This document shows positions 49,724 through 58,756 of a stretch of DNA of 64,000 nt, in pieces. A program made the position numbers and the translations under genes. The first letter of the stretch is position 1. Each line of letters opens with the position of its first letter. The notes below the pieces were generated by a model. It ran no database searches and was not told the origin of the DNA. It saw only the letters and a program-made list of their open reading frames with translations. Source of the stretch: Streptomyces sp. HUAS CB01 (GTDB taxonomy: Bacteria > Actinomycetota > Actinomycetes > Streptomycetales > Streptomycetaceae). The DNA lies in contig NZ_CP129137.1 in assembly GCF_030406905.1 (NCBI RefSeq), positions 6,169,501 through 6,233,500 of the forward strand, read 5' to 3'.

Positions 49724-52132
49724 ATGGCGCTCGACCCCCGAGTCACCACCACGCCGGCCGGCACCCCCACCAAGGTCACCCAGGGTTCGCAGACCAAGGG
49801 CGGCATCGGCGAGTCCACGCTCCGCCCCGACGGCACCCTCAAGGTCACCGGCGAGTTCGCGTACTCCTCGGACATGTGGCACGAGGACATGCTGTGGGGC
49901 CAGACGCTGCGCTCCACCGTCGCGCACGCCGAGATCCGGTCGATCGACATCTCCGAGGCCCTGGCCATGCCCGGGGTCCACGCGGTCCTCACCTACGACG
50001 ACCTGCCCGCCGAGACGAAGAACTACGGCCTGGAGATCCAGGACACGCCGGTCCTCGCGCACGGGAAGGTCCGCCACCACGGCGAACCGGTGGCCCTCGT
50101 CGCCGCCGACCACCCGGAGACCGCCCGCCGCGCCGCCGCCAAGATCAGGATCGACTACGCAGAGCTGCCGCTGATCACCGACGAGGCGTCGGCGACGGCC
50201 CCCGGCGCGGTCCTCGTCCACGAGGGCCGCGACGACCACCACATCGGCCACGTCCCGCACCCGAACATCGTGCACCGCCAGCCCATCGTCCGCGGCGACG
50301 TGGCGGAGGCCCGCAAGCGCGCCGACGTGGTCGTCGAGGGCGAGTACGTCTTCGGCATGCAGGACCAGGCGTTCCTCGGCCCGGAGTCCGGTCTCGCCGT
50401 ACCCGCCGAGGACGGCGGCGTCGACCTGTACGTCGCCACCCAGTGGCTGCACTCCGACCTCCGCCAGATCGCCCCGGTCCTCGGCCTGCCCGAGGAGAAG
50501 GTACGGATGACGCTCTCCGGAGTCGGCGGGGCCTTCGGCGGCCGCGAGGACCTGTCGATGCAGATCCACGCCTGTCTGCTGGCGCTGCGCACCGGCAAGC
50601 CCGTCAAGATCGTCTACAACCGGTTCGAGTCCTTCTTCGGCCATGTGCACCGCCACCCGGCGAAGCTGTACTACGAGCACGGCGCCACCAGGGACGGCAA
50701 GCTCACGCATCTGAAGTGCCGGATCGTCCTCGACGGCGGCGCGTACGCCTCGGCGTCCCCGGCGGTCGTCGGCAACGCCTCCTCGCTGTCGGTCGGCCCC
50801 TACGTCGTCGACGACGTCGACATCGAGGCCATCGCGCTCTACACCAACAACCCGCCCTGCGGCGCGATGCGCGGCTTCGGCGCGGTGCAGGCGTGCTTCG
50901 CCTACGAGGCCCAGATGGACAAGCTCGCCGCGGCACTGGGCATGGACCCGGTCGAGTTCCGGCAGCTCAACGCCATGGAACAGGGCACGATCATGCCCAC
51001 GGGGCAGCCGGTCGACTCGCCGGCGCCGGTCGCGGAGCTGCTGCGCCGGGTCAAGGCCCGCCCGCTGCCCCCGGAGCGCCAGTGGGAGGTCGCGGGCGGC
51101 GAGGCCGATGTCCGGGCCCTGCCCGGCGGACTGTCCAACACCACCCATGGCGAGGGCGTCGTCCGCGGTGTCGGCTACGCGGTCGGCATCAAGAACGTCG
51201 GCTTCTCCGAGGGCTTCGACGACTACTCGACGGCCAGGGTGCGCATGGAGGTCGTCGGCGGCGAACCGGTCGCCACCGTCCACACCGCGATGGCGGAGGT
51301 CGGGCAGGGCGGCGTCACCGTCCACGCCCAGATCGCCCGTACCGAACTGGGCGTCACCCAGGTGACCATCCACCCGGCCGACACCCAGGTCGGCTCCGCA
51401 GGTTCCACCTCCGCCTCCCGCCAGACGTACGTCACGGGCGGTGCGGTGAAGAACTCCTGCGAACTGGTCCGGGAGAAGGTCCTGGAGATCGGCCGCCGCA
51501 AGTTCGGCTCCTACCACCCGGCCTGGGCCACCGCCGAGCTCGTCCTCGAGGGCGGCAAGGTCGTCACCGACGGCGGCGAGGTCCTCGCCGACCTGGTGGA
51601 CGTGCTGGAGGACGAGGCCGTCGAGGTGGAGGCCGAGTGGCGGCACCGACCGACCGAGGCCTTCGACCTGCGCACCGGCCAGGGCAACGGCCATGTCCAG
51701 TACTCGTTCGCGGCGCATCGCGCGGTCGTCGAGGTGGACACGGAGCTGGGCCTGGTGAAGGTGGTCGAGCTGGCCTGCGCGCAGGACGTCGGCAAGGCGC
51801 TGAACCCGCTGTCCGTCCTCGGGCAGATCCAGGGCGGCACCACCCAGGGTCTGGGAGTGGCCGTCATGGAGGAGATCATCGTCGACCCGAAGACCGCGAA
51901 GGTGCGCAACCCCTCCTTCACGGACTACCTGATCCCCACCATCCTCGACACCCCGACGATCCCCGTCGACGTGCTCGAACTCGCCGACGAGCACGCCCCG
52001 TACGGGCTCCGCGGCATCGGCGAGGCCCCGACCCTGTCCTCCACGCCGGCCGTCCTCGCGGCGATCCGCGACGCGACGGGACTGGAGCTCAACAGGACGC
52101 CGGTACGCCCGGAGCACCTGACCGGCACCTGA
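49724..52132 (+). CDS. Xanthine dehydrogenase, molybdopterin-binding subunit
   Basis: This 802-residue catalytic subunit carries GGAFGGRED (molybdopterin region), CGAMRGFGAVQ, GSAGSTSASRQTYVTG and the C-terminal GIGEAPTLSS with the expected catalytic Glu. It oxidises hypoxanthine/xanthine to urate at a Mo center. It starts 4 bp after the [2Fe-2S] gene and ends just before a strong hairpin. The downstream XdhC-family gene probably supplies its sulfurated cofactor. Confidence 0.95.
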   Translation: MALDPRVTTTPAGTPTKVTQGSQTKGGIGESTLRPDGTLKVTGEFAYSSDMWHEDMLWGQTLRSTVAHAEIRSIDISEALAMPGVHAVLTYDDLPAETKNYGLEIQDTPVLAHGKVRHHGEPVALVAADHPETARRAAAKIRIDYAELPLITDEASATAPGAVLVHEGRDDHHIGHVPHPNIVHRQPIVRGDVAEARKRADVVVEGEYVFGMQDQAFLGPESGLAVPAEDGGVDLYVATQWLHSDLRQIAPVLGLPEEKVRMTLSGVGGAFGGREDLSMQIHACLLALRTGKPVKIVYNRFESFFGHVHRHPAKLYYEHGATRDGKLTHLKCRIVLDGGAYASASPAVVGNASSLSVGPYVVDDVDIEAIALYTNNPPCGAMRGFGAVQACFAYEAQMDKLAAALGMDPVEFRQLNAMEQGTIMPTGQPVDSPAPVAELLRRVKARPLPPERQWEVAGGEADVRALPGGLSNTTHGEGVVRGVGYAVGIKNVGFSEGFDDYSTARVRMEVVGGEPVATVHTAMAEVGQGGVTVHAQIARTELGVTQVTIHPADTQVGSAGSTSASRQTYVTGGAVKNSCELVREKVLEIGRRKFGSYHPAWATAELVLEGGKVVTDGGEVLADLVDVLEDEAVEVEAEWRHRPTEAFDLRTGQGNGHVQYSFAAHRAVVEVDTELGLVKVVELACAQDVGKALNPLSVLGQIQGGTTQGLGVAVMEEIIVDPKTAKVRNPSFTDYLIPTILDTPTIPVDVLELADEHAPYGLRGIGEAPTLSSTPAVLAAIRDATGLELNRTPVRPEHLTGT

Positions 52133-52137
52133 GCCGC

Positions 52138-52169
52138 GGGGGCCGGGGGACCACCTTCCCCCGGCCCCC
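52138..52169 (+). terminator. 13-bp hairpin after the xanthine dehydrogenase operon
   Basis: GGGGGCCGGGGGA (52138-52150), loop CCACCT, TCCCCCGGCCCCC (52157-52169). It starts 5 bp after the stop codon. The remaining 274 bp before the permease gene hold no gene but must contain that gene's promoter. Confidence 0.85.
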
Positions 52170-52443
52170 GGCCACCGGCCCGGGACCCCTCCCTGGCCAC
52201 CCCCCCTCCGAGGGGGAACGGACTTCCGGGGACCCGTCCCCGGGCCGCCCGGCACCGCCCGTGTGCCCGGCACCAGCAACACCCGAAGAACTGCGGACCG
52301 GACCCCGCCGGGTCCTCCAGCAGACCGTTCGTCTCGGGCCGTCCCCCGGGTCGTGCAGCCAACGCAAGATCCCAAATCCCGCAGCTTGAGCCAGGCTTCA
52401 GGCGTCATGCGGGTGCCCCTGTGAACCTTGGGAGTAGGCAACC

Positions 52444-53907
52444 ATGACCCAGTCGTCAGTGGAGCCGAGGACCACCGCGGAGGACGCCGGCCCCGGCTCG
52501 CGCGTCCCCGCCGGACGGTCCTGGCTCGACCGGTACTTTCACATCTCCGAACGAGGATCGACGGTCGCGCGCGAGGTGCGCGGCGGCATCACCACCTTCA
52601 TGGCGATGGCGTACATCCTCCTGCTCAACCCCCTCGTCCTCAACGGCAAGGACGTCGCCGGAAACGTCCTCAGCCAACCGGGACTCATCACTGCGACTGC
52701 CTTCGCGGCCGCGGCGACCACCCTGCTGATGGGCTTCCTCGGCAAGGTCCCGCTCGCCCTCGCGGCCGGCCTGAGCGTCTCCGGCGTCCTCGCGTCCCAG
52801 GTCGTCCCCCAGATGACCTGGCCGCAGGCGATGGCCATGTGCGTGATGTACGGCGTGGTGATCTGCCTGCTGGTGGTGACCGGGCTGCGCGAGCTGATCA
52901 TGAACTCGATCCCGCTCGCGCTCAAGCACGGCATCACGATGGGCATCGGCCTGTTCATCGCGCTGATCGGCCTGGTCAAGGCCGGGTTCGTCGGCAAGGG
53001 CGCGGAGTTCGGGCCGCCCGTCACACTCGGCGTCGGCGGCGAGCTCGCCGGCTGGCCGGTGCTGATCTTCTGCTTCACCCTGCTGCTGATCTTCATGCTG
53101 CAGGCCCGTGCGATACCCGGGGCCATCCTGGTCGGCATCGTCGTCGGGACCGTCGTCGCGGTCGCCGTCCACAACATCGCCGGTCTCGACGCCAAGGCCT
53201 GGAACATGTCCCCGCCGGAGCTCGCCGGCGGAGCCGTCTCCATGCCCGACTTCTCGCTGTTCGGACACGTCGAGTTCGGCGGCTGGGGCGAGGTCGGGGC
53301 GATCACCGTCGGTTTCATCGTCTTCACCCTGGTGCTCGCCGGCTTCTTCGACGCCATGGCCACGATCATCGGCGTCGGCACGGAGGCCAAGCTGGCCGAC
53401 GAGCGCGGCCGGATGCCGGGCCTGTCGAAGGCGCTGTTCATCGACGGCGCCGGCGGCGCGATCGGCGGCATCTCGGGCGGCTCCGGCCAGACCGTGTTCG
53501 TCGAGTCCGCCACCGGGGTCGGCGAGGGCGCGCGGACCGGTCTCGCCTCGGTCGTCACCGGACTGTTCTTCGCCGCCTGCCTCTTCTTCACCCCGCTCAC
53601 CGCGATCGTGCCGCCCCAGGTCGCCTCCGCGGCCCTGGTCGTCATCGGCGCGATGATGATGCAGAACGCCAAGCACGTGGACTGGGGCGACCGTTCCGTC
53701 GCGATCCCGGTGTTCCTCACCGTCGTGCTGATGCCGTTCACCTACAGCATCACCCCGGGTGTCGCCGCGGGTGTCATCTCGTACGTCGCCATCAAGGTCG
53801 CCCAGGGCAAGGCCCGGGAGGTGGGCGGCTTCATGTGGGGCCTGACCGCGATCTTCCTCGTGTTCTTCGCCCTGAACCCGATCGAAGGCTGGCTGGGAGT
53901 CCACTGA
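52444..53907 (+). CDS. NCS2-family purine permease (AzgA/guanine-hypoxanthine type)
   Basis: This 487-residue membrane protein has about 12-13 hydrophobic segments and NCS2/AzgA motifs: EVRGGITTFMAMAYILLLNP, GFFDAMATIIGVGTEAKLAD and GGSGQTVFVESATGVGEGAR. It probably imports a purine by proton symport for the adjacent catabolic enzymes. GGGAGT precedes the ATG. It lies between the xdh operon and xdhC-like gene. Confidence 0.93.
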   Translation: MTQSSVEPRTTAEDAGPGSRVPAGRSWLDRYFHISERGSTVAREVRGGITTFMAMAYILLLNPLVLNGKDVAGNVLSQPGLITATAFAAAATTLLMGFLGKVPLALAAGLSVSGVLASQVVPQMTWPQAMAMCVMYGVVICLLVVTGLRELIMNSIPLALKHGITMGIGLFIALIGLVKAGFVGKGAEFGPPVTLGVGGELAGWPVLIFCFTLLLIFMLQARAIPGAILVGIVVGTVVAVAVHNIAGLDAKAWNMSPPELAGGAVSMPDFSLFGHVEFGGWGEVGAITVGFIVFTLVLAGFFDAMATIIGVGTEAKLADERGRMPGLSKALFIDGAGGAIGGISGGSGQTVFVESATGVGEGARTGLASVVTGLFFAACLFFTPLTAIVPPQVASAALVVIGAMMMQNAKHVDWGDRSVAIPVFLTVVLMPFTYSITPGVAAGVISYVAIKVAQGKAREVGGFMWGLTAIFLVFFALNPIEGWLGVH

Positions 53908-53953
53908 CGCCGGCCGCGCCCTCCACGCAACCACGATTCCGAGGAGACCGAAC

Positions 53954-55111
53954 ATGCTGGACATCGCCGACGAGCTGGACCGGTGGGTCGGGCAGGGGCG
54001 TGACTTCGCCGTCGCCACCGTCGTGGCCGTCGGCGGCAGCGCGCCCCGCCAGCCCGGTGCCGCGCTCGCCGTCGCCGGCGACGGCACGGCGATCGGGTCG
54101 GTCTCCGGGGGATGCGTGGAGGGCGCCGTCTACGACCTGTGCCTGCAGGCGCTCGAGGACGGCCGGACCGTCCTCGAGCGCTTCGGCTACAGCGACGACG
54201 ACGCCTTCGCCGTGGGGCTGACCTGCGGCGGGATCATCGACATCCTCGTCACCCCGGTCCGCGCGGAGTCTCCCGCCAGGGCCGTCCTCGCGGCGGCGCT
54301 GAGCGCGGCCGCACGCGGGGAGGCGGCGGCGGTCGCGCGGATCACCGACGGGCCCGACGAGCTGATGGGCCGCGCGCTGCTCGTCCGCCCCGACGGCTCG
54401 TACGAGGGCACCCTCGGCGGCCACCCGGAACTCGACCGGACCGCCGCCGGCGAGGCCTTTGCCCTGCTGGACGCCGGGCGCACCGGCACCGCGGGCATCG
54501 GCGAGGACGGCTCGCGCTGCGGCCGCCCGCTCACCCTGCTCGTCGAGTCCAGCGTCCCCGCCCCGCGGATGATCGTCTTCGGGGCCGTCGACTTCGCCTC
54601 CGCCCTGGTGCGGGTCGGCACGTTCCTCGGCTATCGGGTGACCGTGTGCGACGCCCGGCCGGTGTTCGCGACGAAGGCCCGCTTCCCCGAGGCGGACGAG
54701 GTCGTCGTCGAATGGCCGCACCGCTACCTGGAGTCGACCGAGGTCGACGGCCGTACGGTGCTCTGCGTCCTCACCCATGACGCCAAGTTCGACGTACCCC
54801 TGCTCGAGCGGGCCCTGCGGCTGCCCGTCGCCTACGTCGGGGCGATGGGTTCGCGCCGCACCCACGAGGACCGCAACGCGCGGCTGCGCGAGGCGGGCCT
54901 GGGCGAACGCGAACTCGCCCGGCTGCGCTCACCGATCGGCCTCGACCTCGGGGCCCGTACGCCCGAGGAGACGGCGGTGTCCATCGCGGCGGAGATCGTC
55001 GCCGGCCGCCGCGGCGGCAGCGGTGTCCCGCTGGCGGGCGCCCGCACGCCGATCCACCACGACGTCCCGCGCATACCGGCACCGGGCCGGACCGTCGGAT
55101 CCGTCGCCTGA
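53954..55111 (+). CDS. XdhC/CoxI-family molybdenum cofactor insertion protein
   Basis: This 385-residue protein has an N-terminal CoxI domain (VVAVGGSAPRQPGAALAV, SVSGGCVEGAVYD, LTCGGIIDILV) and a C-terminal Rossmann XdhC domain (RMIVFGAVDFASALVRVG, YVGAMGSRRTHEDR). XdhC binds and protects sulfurated Mo cofactor for xanthine dehydrogenase. GAGGAG precedes the ATG. It closes the purine locus. Confidence 0.93.
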   Translation: MLDIADELDRWVGQGRDFAVATVVAVGGSAPRQPGAALAVAGDGTAIGSVSGGCVEGAVYDLCLQALEDGRTVLERFGYSDDDAFAVGLTCGGIIDILVTPVRAESPARAVLAAALSAAARGEAAAVARITDGPDELMGRALLVRPDGSYEGTLGGHPELDRTAAGEAFALLDAGRTGTAGIGEDGSRCGRPLTLLVESSVPAPRMIVFGAVDFASALVRVGTFLGYRVTVCDARPVFATKARFPEADEVVVEWPHRYLESTEVDGRTVLCVLTHDAKFDVPLLERALRLPVAYVGAMGSRRTHEDRNARLREAGLGERELARLRSPIGLDLGARTPEETAVSIAAEIVAGRRGGSGVPLAGARTPIHHDVPRIPAPGRTVGSVA

Positions 55112-55236
55112 GACGGGGCCCGACCGCGTCGTCCCGGCGCACGCCCCGCCCGTGTCACGGGTACGACCCGGCCGCAGCCGCTCCCGTCGGGGTCCGTCGG
55201 CCCACGGGTGACCGGGCGGACAGAAGGGGCAAAAGT

Positions 55237-55242
55237 TAAAAT
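55237..55242 (+). promoter_or_regulatory. Candidate -10 element for a leaderless transcript
   Basis: TAAAAT lies exactly six bases before the ATG of the FHA-ABC gene in a short AT-rich patch (AAAAGTTAAAAT). No Shine-Dalgarno sequence is within normal distance. No convincing -35 hexamer was found. Confidence 0.45.
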
Positions 55243-55248
55243 CGTCGC

Positions 55249-57741
55249 ATGGCTGAGCGGCCCGCAGCGCCGACCGCGCCCGAGCTGGTCATCGAAACCG
55301 ACGGGGGCTCGACGCTCATGAGCCCGGGCCGGGTGTACCACGTCGGGCGGGACCCCCTGAGCGACATCGTCCTCGACGACGCCCGGGTGTCCTGGCACCA
55401 TGCCGTCCTGCGGACCGTCGCGGACCACTGGACGGTCGAGGACGAGGACAGCACCAACGGCACGTACGCCGACGGCCGCCGCGTCCACGAGTGGGGCGTG
55501 GGGCCGGGCAGCGTCATCCGGTTCGGCAATCCGCAGGACGGCCCGCGCGCCGTCCTCGTGGGCACGGCTGCCGCCGAACCCGAGGCGCCGGCGCGGCCCC
55601 CGGCCCGCACTCCGCGCCCGGAACGGCCCGCGCCCGTCACCCCCGCACCCGAGCCCCGCGAGCCCGGGACCCCTTCACCGACTGGTGGCCGCACCCCCGG
55701 GTCCCGGCGTGAACCGGACGTCCCGCCGGCGGCCGGTACGCCGCCCGCCACCGCGGGGGCCGCCGCCACGAGCACGTTCCGGCAGCCCACGACCGTCCGC
55801 CCGCTGCCCACCCGAACGGTCCGCATCGGCCGCGCAGCCGACAACGACATCGTCATCGACGACCTCATCGTCTCGCGCCGGCACGCCGAGCTCCGCGCCC
55901 ATCTGGACGGCCGCTACGAGATCGTCGACCTCGGCAGCCACAACGGCACCTACCTCAACGGCCAGCCCGTGACCCAGGCCGGGATCTCGGCCGGGGACAC
56001 CGTCGGCATCGGTCACTCCACGTTCCGCCTCGTCGGGGACGAGCTGCAGGAGTTCGTGGACTCCGGCGAGATCTCGCTCGACGTCCAGGACCTCGCCGTC
56101 ACGGTGGACGAGGGCCGCAAGGTCCTCCTCGACCACGTGTCGTTCCCGGTGGGGGAGAAGTGCCTGCTCGCCGTCGTGGGACCCAGCGGCGCCGGCAAGT
56201 CCACCCTCCTCAACGCGCTCACCGGGCTCCGCCCCGCCGAACACGGCACGGTCGTCTACGACGGTCGCGACCTGTACCGCGACTACGCCGAACTGCGCCG
56301 CCGCATCGGGCTCGTACCGCAGGACGACATCCTGCACGTCCAGCTCACCGTGCGCCGGGCCCTCGGCTACGCCGCCGAGCTGCGCTTCCCCGAGGACACG
56401 GCACCCGCGGAGCGCGACGCGAGGGTCGAGGAGGTCATCCGCGAACTCGGCCTGGAACAGCGCGCCGACCAGCCCATCCACAGTCTCTCCGGGGGGCAGC
56501 GCAAGCGGGTCAGCGTCGCGCTGGAGCTGCTGACGAAGCCCTCCCTGCTGTTCCTCGACGAGCCCACCTCGGGACTCGACCCGGGCATGGACCGCTCGGT
56601 GATGCACATGCTTCGCGGACTCGCCGACGACGGCCGCACGGTCATCGTGGTCACGCACAGCGTGCTCAACCTCGATGTGTGCGACCGACTGCTGGTCATG
56701 GCGCCGGGAGGCCGGATCGCCTACTTCGGCGCGCCCGAGGACGCCCTGGAGTTCTTCGGTTTCGACCAGTGGCCGGAGGCGTTCGAGGCGTTCGAGAACG
56801 ACCACGACCGCGACTGGGCGGGGGAGTACCGGGCGTCGCCCCAGCACCGCCAGTACATCGCGCTCAGTCCCCAGCCACGGGCCGCTCCGGACCGCACGCC
56901 GGTGGCGGCGGCGCCACCGCCCAAGTCGCAGAGCTGGTTCGGGCAGTTGAGGACCCTCGTCCGGCGCTATGTGTCCGTGCTCAGCGCCGACCGCACCTTC
57001 ATCGTGATCATGATCGCGCTGCCGTTCGGCATGGGCGTCATGGCCCGGGCCCTGGCCGGCAGCAAGCTCACCCTGGACACCACCATGGACGCCCTGCTCG
57101 TGCTCTGCGTCGGCGGCGTGCTGACCGGCGCGGCGAACGCCGTGCGCGAGCTGGTCAAGGAGCGGGTGATCTACCGGCGGGAACGGGCGGTCGGCCTGTC
57201 CAGATCCGCCTATCTGACCTCCAAGGTCGTGGTGCTCGGCTCGATCACGGTCGTCCAGGCGGTCGTCCTCACCCTCGTCGGCCTCGCCGGCGTCGATCTG
57301 AACGCCCCCGGCGGCAAGGGCGTGCTCCTGCCCCCACTGCTCGAGATCACCCTGGCCGTCGCGCTGCTGTCGTTCACCTCGATGATGCTCGGCCTCGTGA
57401 TCTCCGCGCTGGTGCCCAAGGAGGAGGTCACCATGCCGCTGCTGGTGCTCCTCACCATGGTCCAGATCGTCTTCTGCGGCGCCCTGCTGAAGCTCGACGG
57501 CGTGCTGGGCATGGAGCAGCTGGGCTGGCTGGTGCCCGCACGATGGGCCTTCGCCGCGATGGCGAGCACGATCGACCTCGCCCGGATCGTGCCCGGCAAG
57601 GACACCGCCGATCCGCTCTTCGACCACACCGCCGCGGTGTGGCTGACGAACATGGGCGCGATGGTGCTGCTCAGCGTGGCGCTCTGGTTCGTCGTCGCGC
57701 TGCTGCTGCGGCGGCACGAACCCGCGGTCATGCGGAAGTGA
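55249..57741 (+). CDS. FHA-FHA-ABC transporter (ATPase fused to permease)
   Basis: This is an 830-residue fusion. FHA1 lies at about residues 20-105 (VGRDPLSDIVLDDARVSWHH) and FHA2 at about 185-270 (IGRAADNDIVIDDLIVSRRH, SHNGTYLNGQ). The ABC ATPase spans about 285-515 with Walker A GPSGAGKST, signature LSGGQRKRVS and Walker B LLFLDEPTSG. An ABC2-type membrane domain of about six segments occupies 580-825. The layout is that of M. tuberculosis Rv1747, an exporter whose FHA domains bind phosphothreonine written by Ser/Thr kinases. Export substrate unknown. Confidence 0.94.
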   Translation: MAERPAAPTAPELVIETDGGSTLMSPGRVYHVGRDPLSDIVLDDARVSWHHAVLRTVADHWTVEDEDSTNGTYADGRRVHEWGVGPGSVIRFGNPQDGPRAVLVGTAAAEPEAPARPPARTPRPERPAPVTPAPEPREPGTPSPTGGRTPGSRREPDVPPAAGTPPATAGAAATSTFRQPTTVRPLPTRTVRIGRAADNDIVIDDLIVSRRHAELRAHLDGRYEIVDLGSHNGTYLNGQPVTQAGISAGDTVGIGHSTFRLVGDELQEFVDSGEISLDVQDLAVTVDEGRKVLLDHVSFPVGEKCLLAVVGPSGAGKSTLLNALTGLRPAEHGTVVYDGRDLYRDYAELRRRIGLVPQDDILHVQLTVRRALGYAAELRFPEDTAPAERDARVEEVIRELGLEQRADQPIHSLSGGQRKRVSVALELLTKPSLLFLDEPTSGLDPGMDRSVMHMLRGLADDGRTVIVVTHSVLNLDVCDRLLVMAPGGRIAYFGAPEDALEFFGFDQWPEAFEAFENDHDRDWAGEYRASPQHRQYIALSPQPRAAPDRTPVAAAPPPKSQSWFGQLRTLVRRYVSVLSADRTFIVIMIALPFGMGVMARALAGSKLTLDTTMDALLVLCVGGVLTGAANAVRELVKERVIYRRERAVGLSRSAYLTSKVVVLGSITVVQAVVLTLVGLAGVDLNAPGGKGVLLPPLLEITLAVALLSFTSMMLGLVISALVPKEEVTMPLLVLLTMVQIVFCGALLKLDGVLGMEQLGWLVPARWAFAAMASTIDLARIVPGKDTADPLFDHTAAVWLTNMGAMVLLSVALWFVVALLLRRHEPAVMRK

Positions 57742-57751
57742 CGGGGTGCCG

Positions 57752-58369
57752 ATGACCGAACCCGCCGCCGTCCCGGGCTTCAGCCCGACACACGTCGTCC
57801 CCGGTGACGGCCTGCCCACGTGGCAGGCCCCGGACGTCAGCAGCCCCAGCGCGCCCCTCGACCCGTTCCTGCCGGTCGAACTCGTCGACCGGCGCGGCGA
57901 CTGGGGGCGCGTGATGTGCGCCAACGGATGGTCGGCGTGGGTGGACGGGCGGCTGCTCGTCGCGGTGCCGCAGGCGCCGCCGTCGGCCGGGCAGCCGCTG
58001 GACCGGGCGTCCGATCCGCAGCCGCTGCTCGCCCGGGCGGAGGAGGTGCTCTCCCAGTACCGGCGGGCCGCGGACGAACTCGCCGACGGCCGGTCCGACC
58101 GCGAGACGTTCCGCCGGCGCACCCGGGGCATGCGGCTGGGAATGGTCGTGGACGGGGAGACGCTCTGGCTGTACGACGCGGAGCACGAGCGGTGGGTGTA
58201 CTGCGACGGCGCCCAGCTCGCCCCCTTCGCCGTCACCGCGGCCCCGCAGGCGCCGCGCGACTCCCCGTCGCAGCCGCCCCGGCGCACCACCGCACCGGGC
58301 CGGACGGCGGCCCCGGCGCCGCCGACGCAGATCACCGAGACGGGCCGCGGGCGGGGCACGACCGGCTGA
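57752..58369 (+). CDS. SH3-like accessory protein of the FHA-ABC gene
   Basis: This 205-residue protein starts 10 bp after the transporter stop, so it is probably co-transcribed. Residues about 40-75 (DPFLPVELVDRRGDWGRVMC, GWSAWVDGRLLV) look like a bacterial SH3 barrel. The middle is helical, and the end is Pro/Thr-rich (PPRRTTAPGRTAAPAPP). No signal peptide. A regulatory or scaffolding role for the transporter is inferred from position. A GTG two codons upstream is an alternative start. Confidence 0.75.
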   Translation: MTEPAAVPGFSPTHVVPGDGLPTWQAPDVSSPSAPLDPFLPVELVDRRGDWGRVMCANGWSAWVDGRLLVAVPQAPPSAGQPLDRASDPQPLLARAEEVLSQYRRAADELADGRSDRETFRRRTRGMRLGMVVDGETLWLYDAEHERWVYCDGAQLAPFAVTAAPQAPRDSPSQPPRRTTAPGRTAAPAPPTQITETGRGRGTTG

Positions 58370-58756
58370 CGTCCGCGCCCGCCGCCGTGTCGGCCCACGG
58401 CCGCCTGCCGGGACGGCCGTACGGTCGCCGGAGCCTCCGCCCGGCACGGGGCTGTCCCGGCCGGCAGCGCGGGACGACCACGCCCGGCCGCCCCCGTACG
58501 GCCGCCGGCCGGTCCACGCCCGACGGGCAACCTGCGGTCCGCCGGCCCGTACCGTCCGCCGTGCCGTCCGCCGGCCCGCCGTGCCGTCCTCCGTGCCGCC
58601 CGCGGGCAGTCCCCGTGCGTGCGCCTGCGGCCCACGTGCCGACTGCCGGCCCGGCCGTACGTCCGTGGCCCGTCCGCCGGACCGCACGTCCACGGCCCGT
58701 ACACCGGCCGTCCGCTCGTGGCCCGCAGCCGGCCCGCTCCGTCCGGCCGCGACGGG
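58370..58756. other. 387-bp gap rich in GGCCGTACGGCC-like repeats
   Basis: The space between the SH3-like gene and the convergent streptophobe gene consists of reiterated CCGTACGG, GGCCGCCGGCC and GTCCGCCGG words capable of many small hairpins. All frames on both strands are open but show no domain or ribosome site. I see no gene here. Confidence 0.6.

Noticed and set aside
49517..52441. A 974-codon minus-strand frame opposite xanthine dehydrogenase
   Set aside because: Antisense to an unmistakable molybdopterin subunit with catalytic motifs; no ribosome site or protein family.
55675..58704. A 1009-codon open frame on the minus strand opposite the FHA-ABC gene
   Set aside because: Shadow frame produced by high-GC codon bias. 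The plus strand has complete FHA, ABC and membrane motifs, while the antisense product is Arg/Gly/His-rich without domains.
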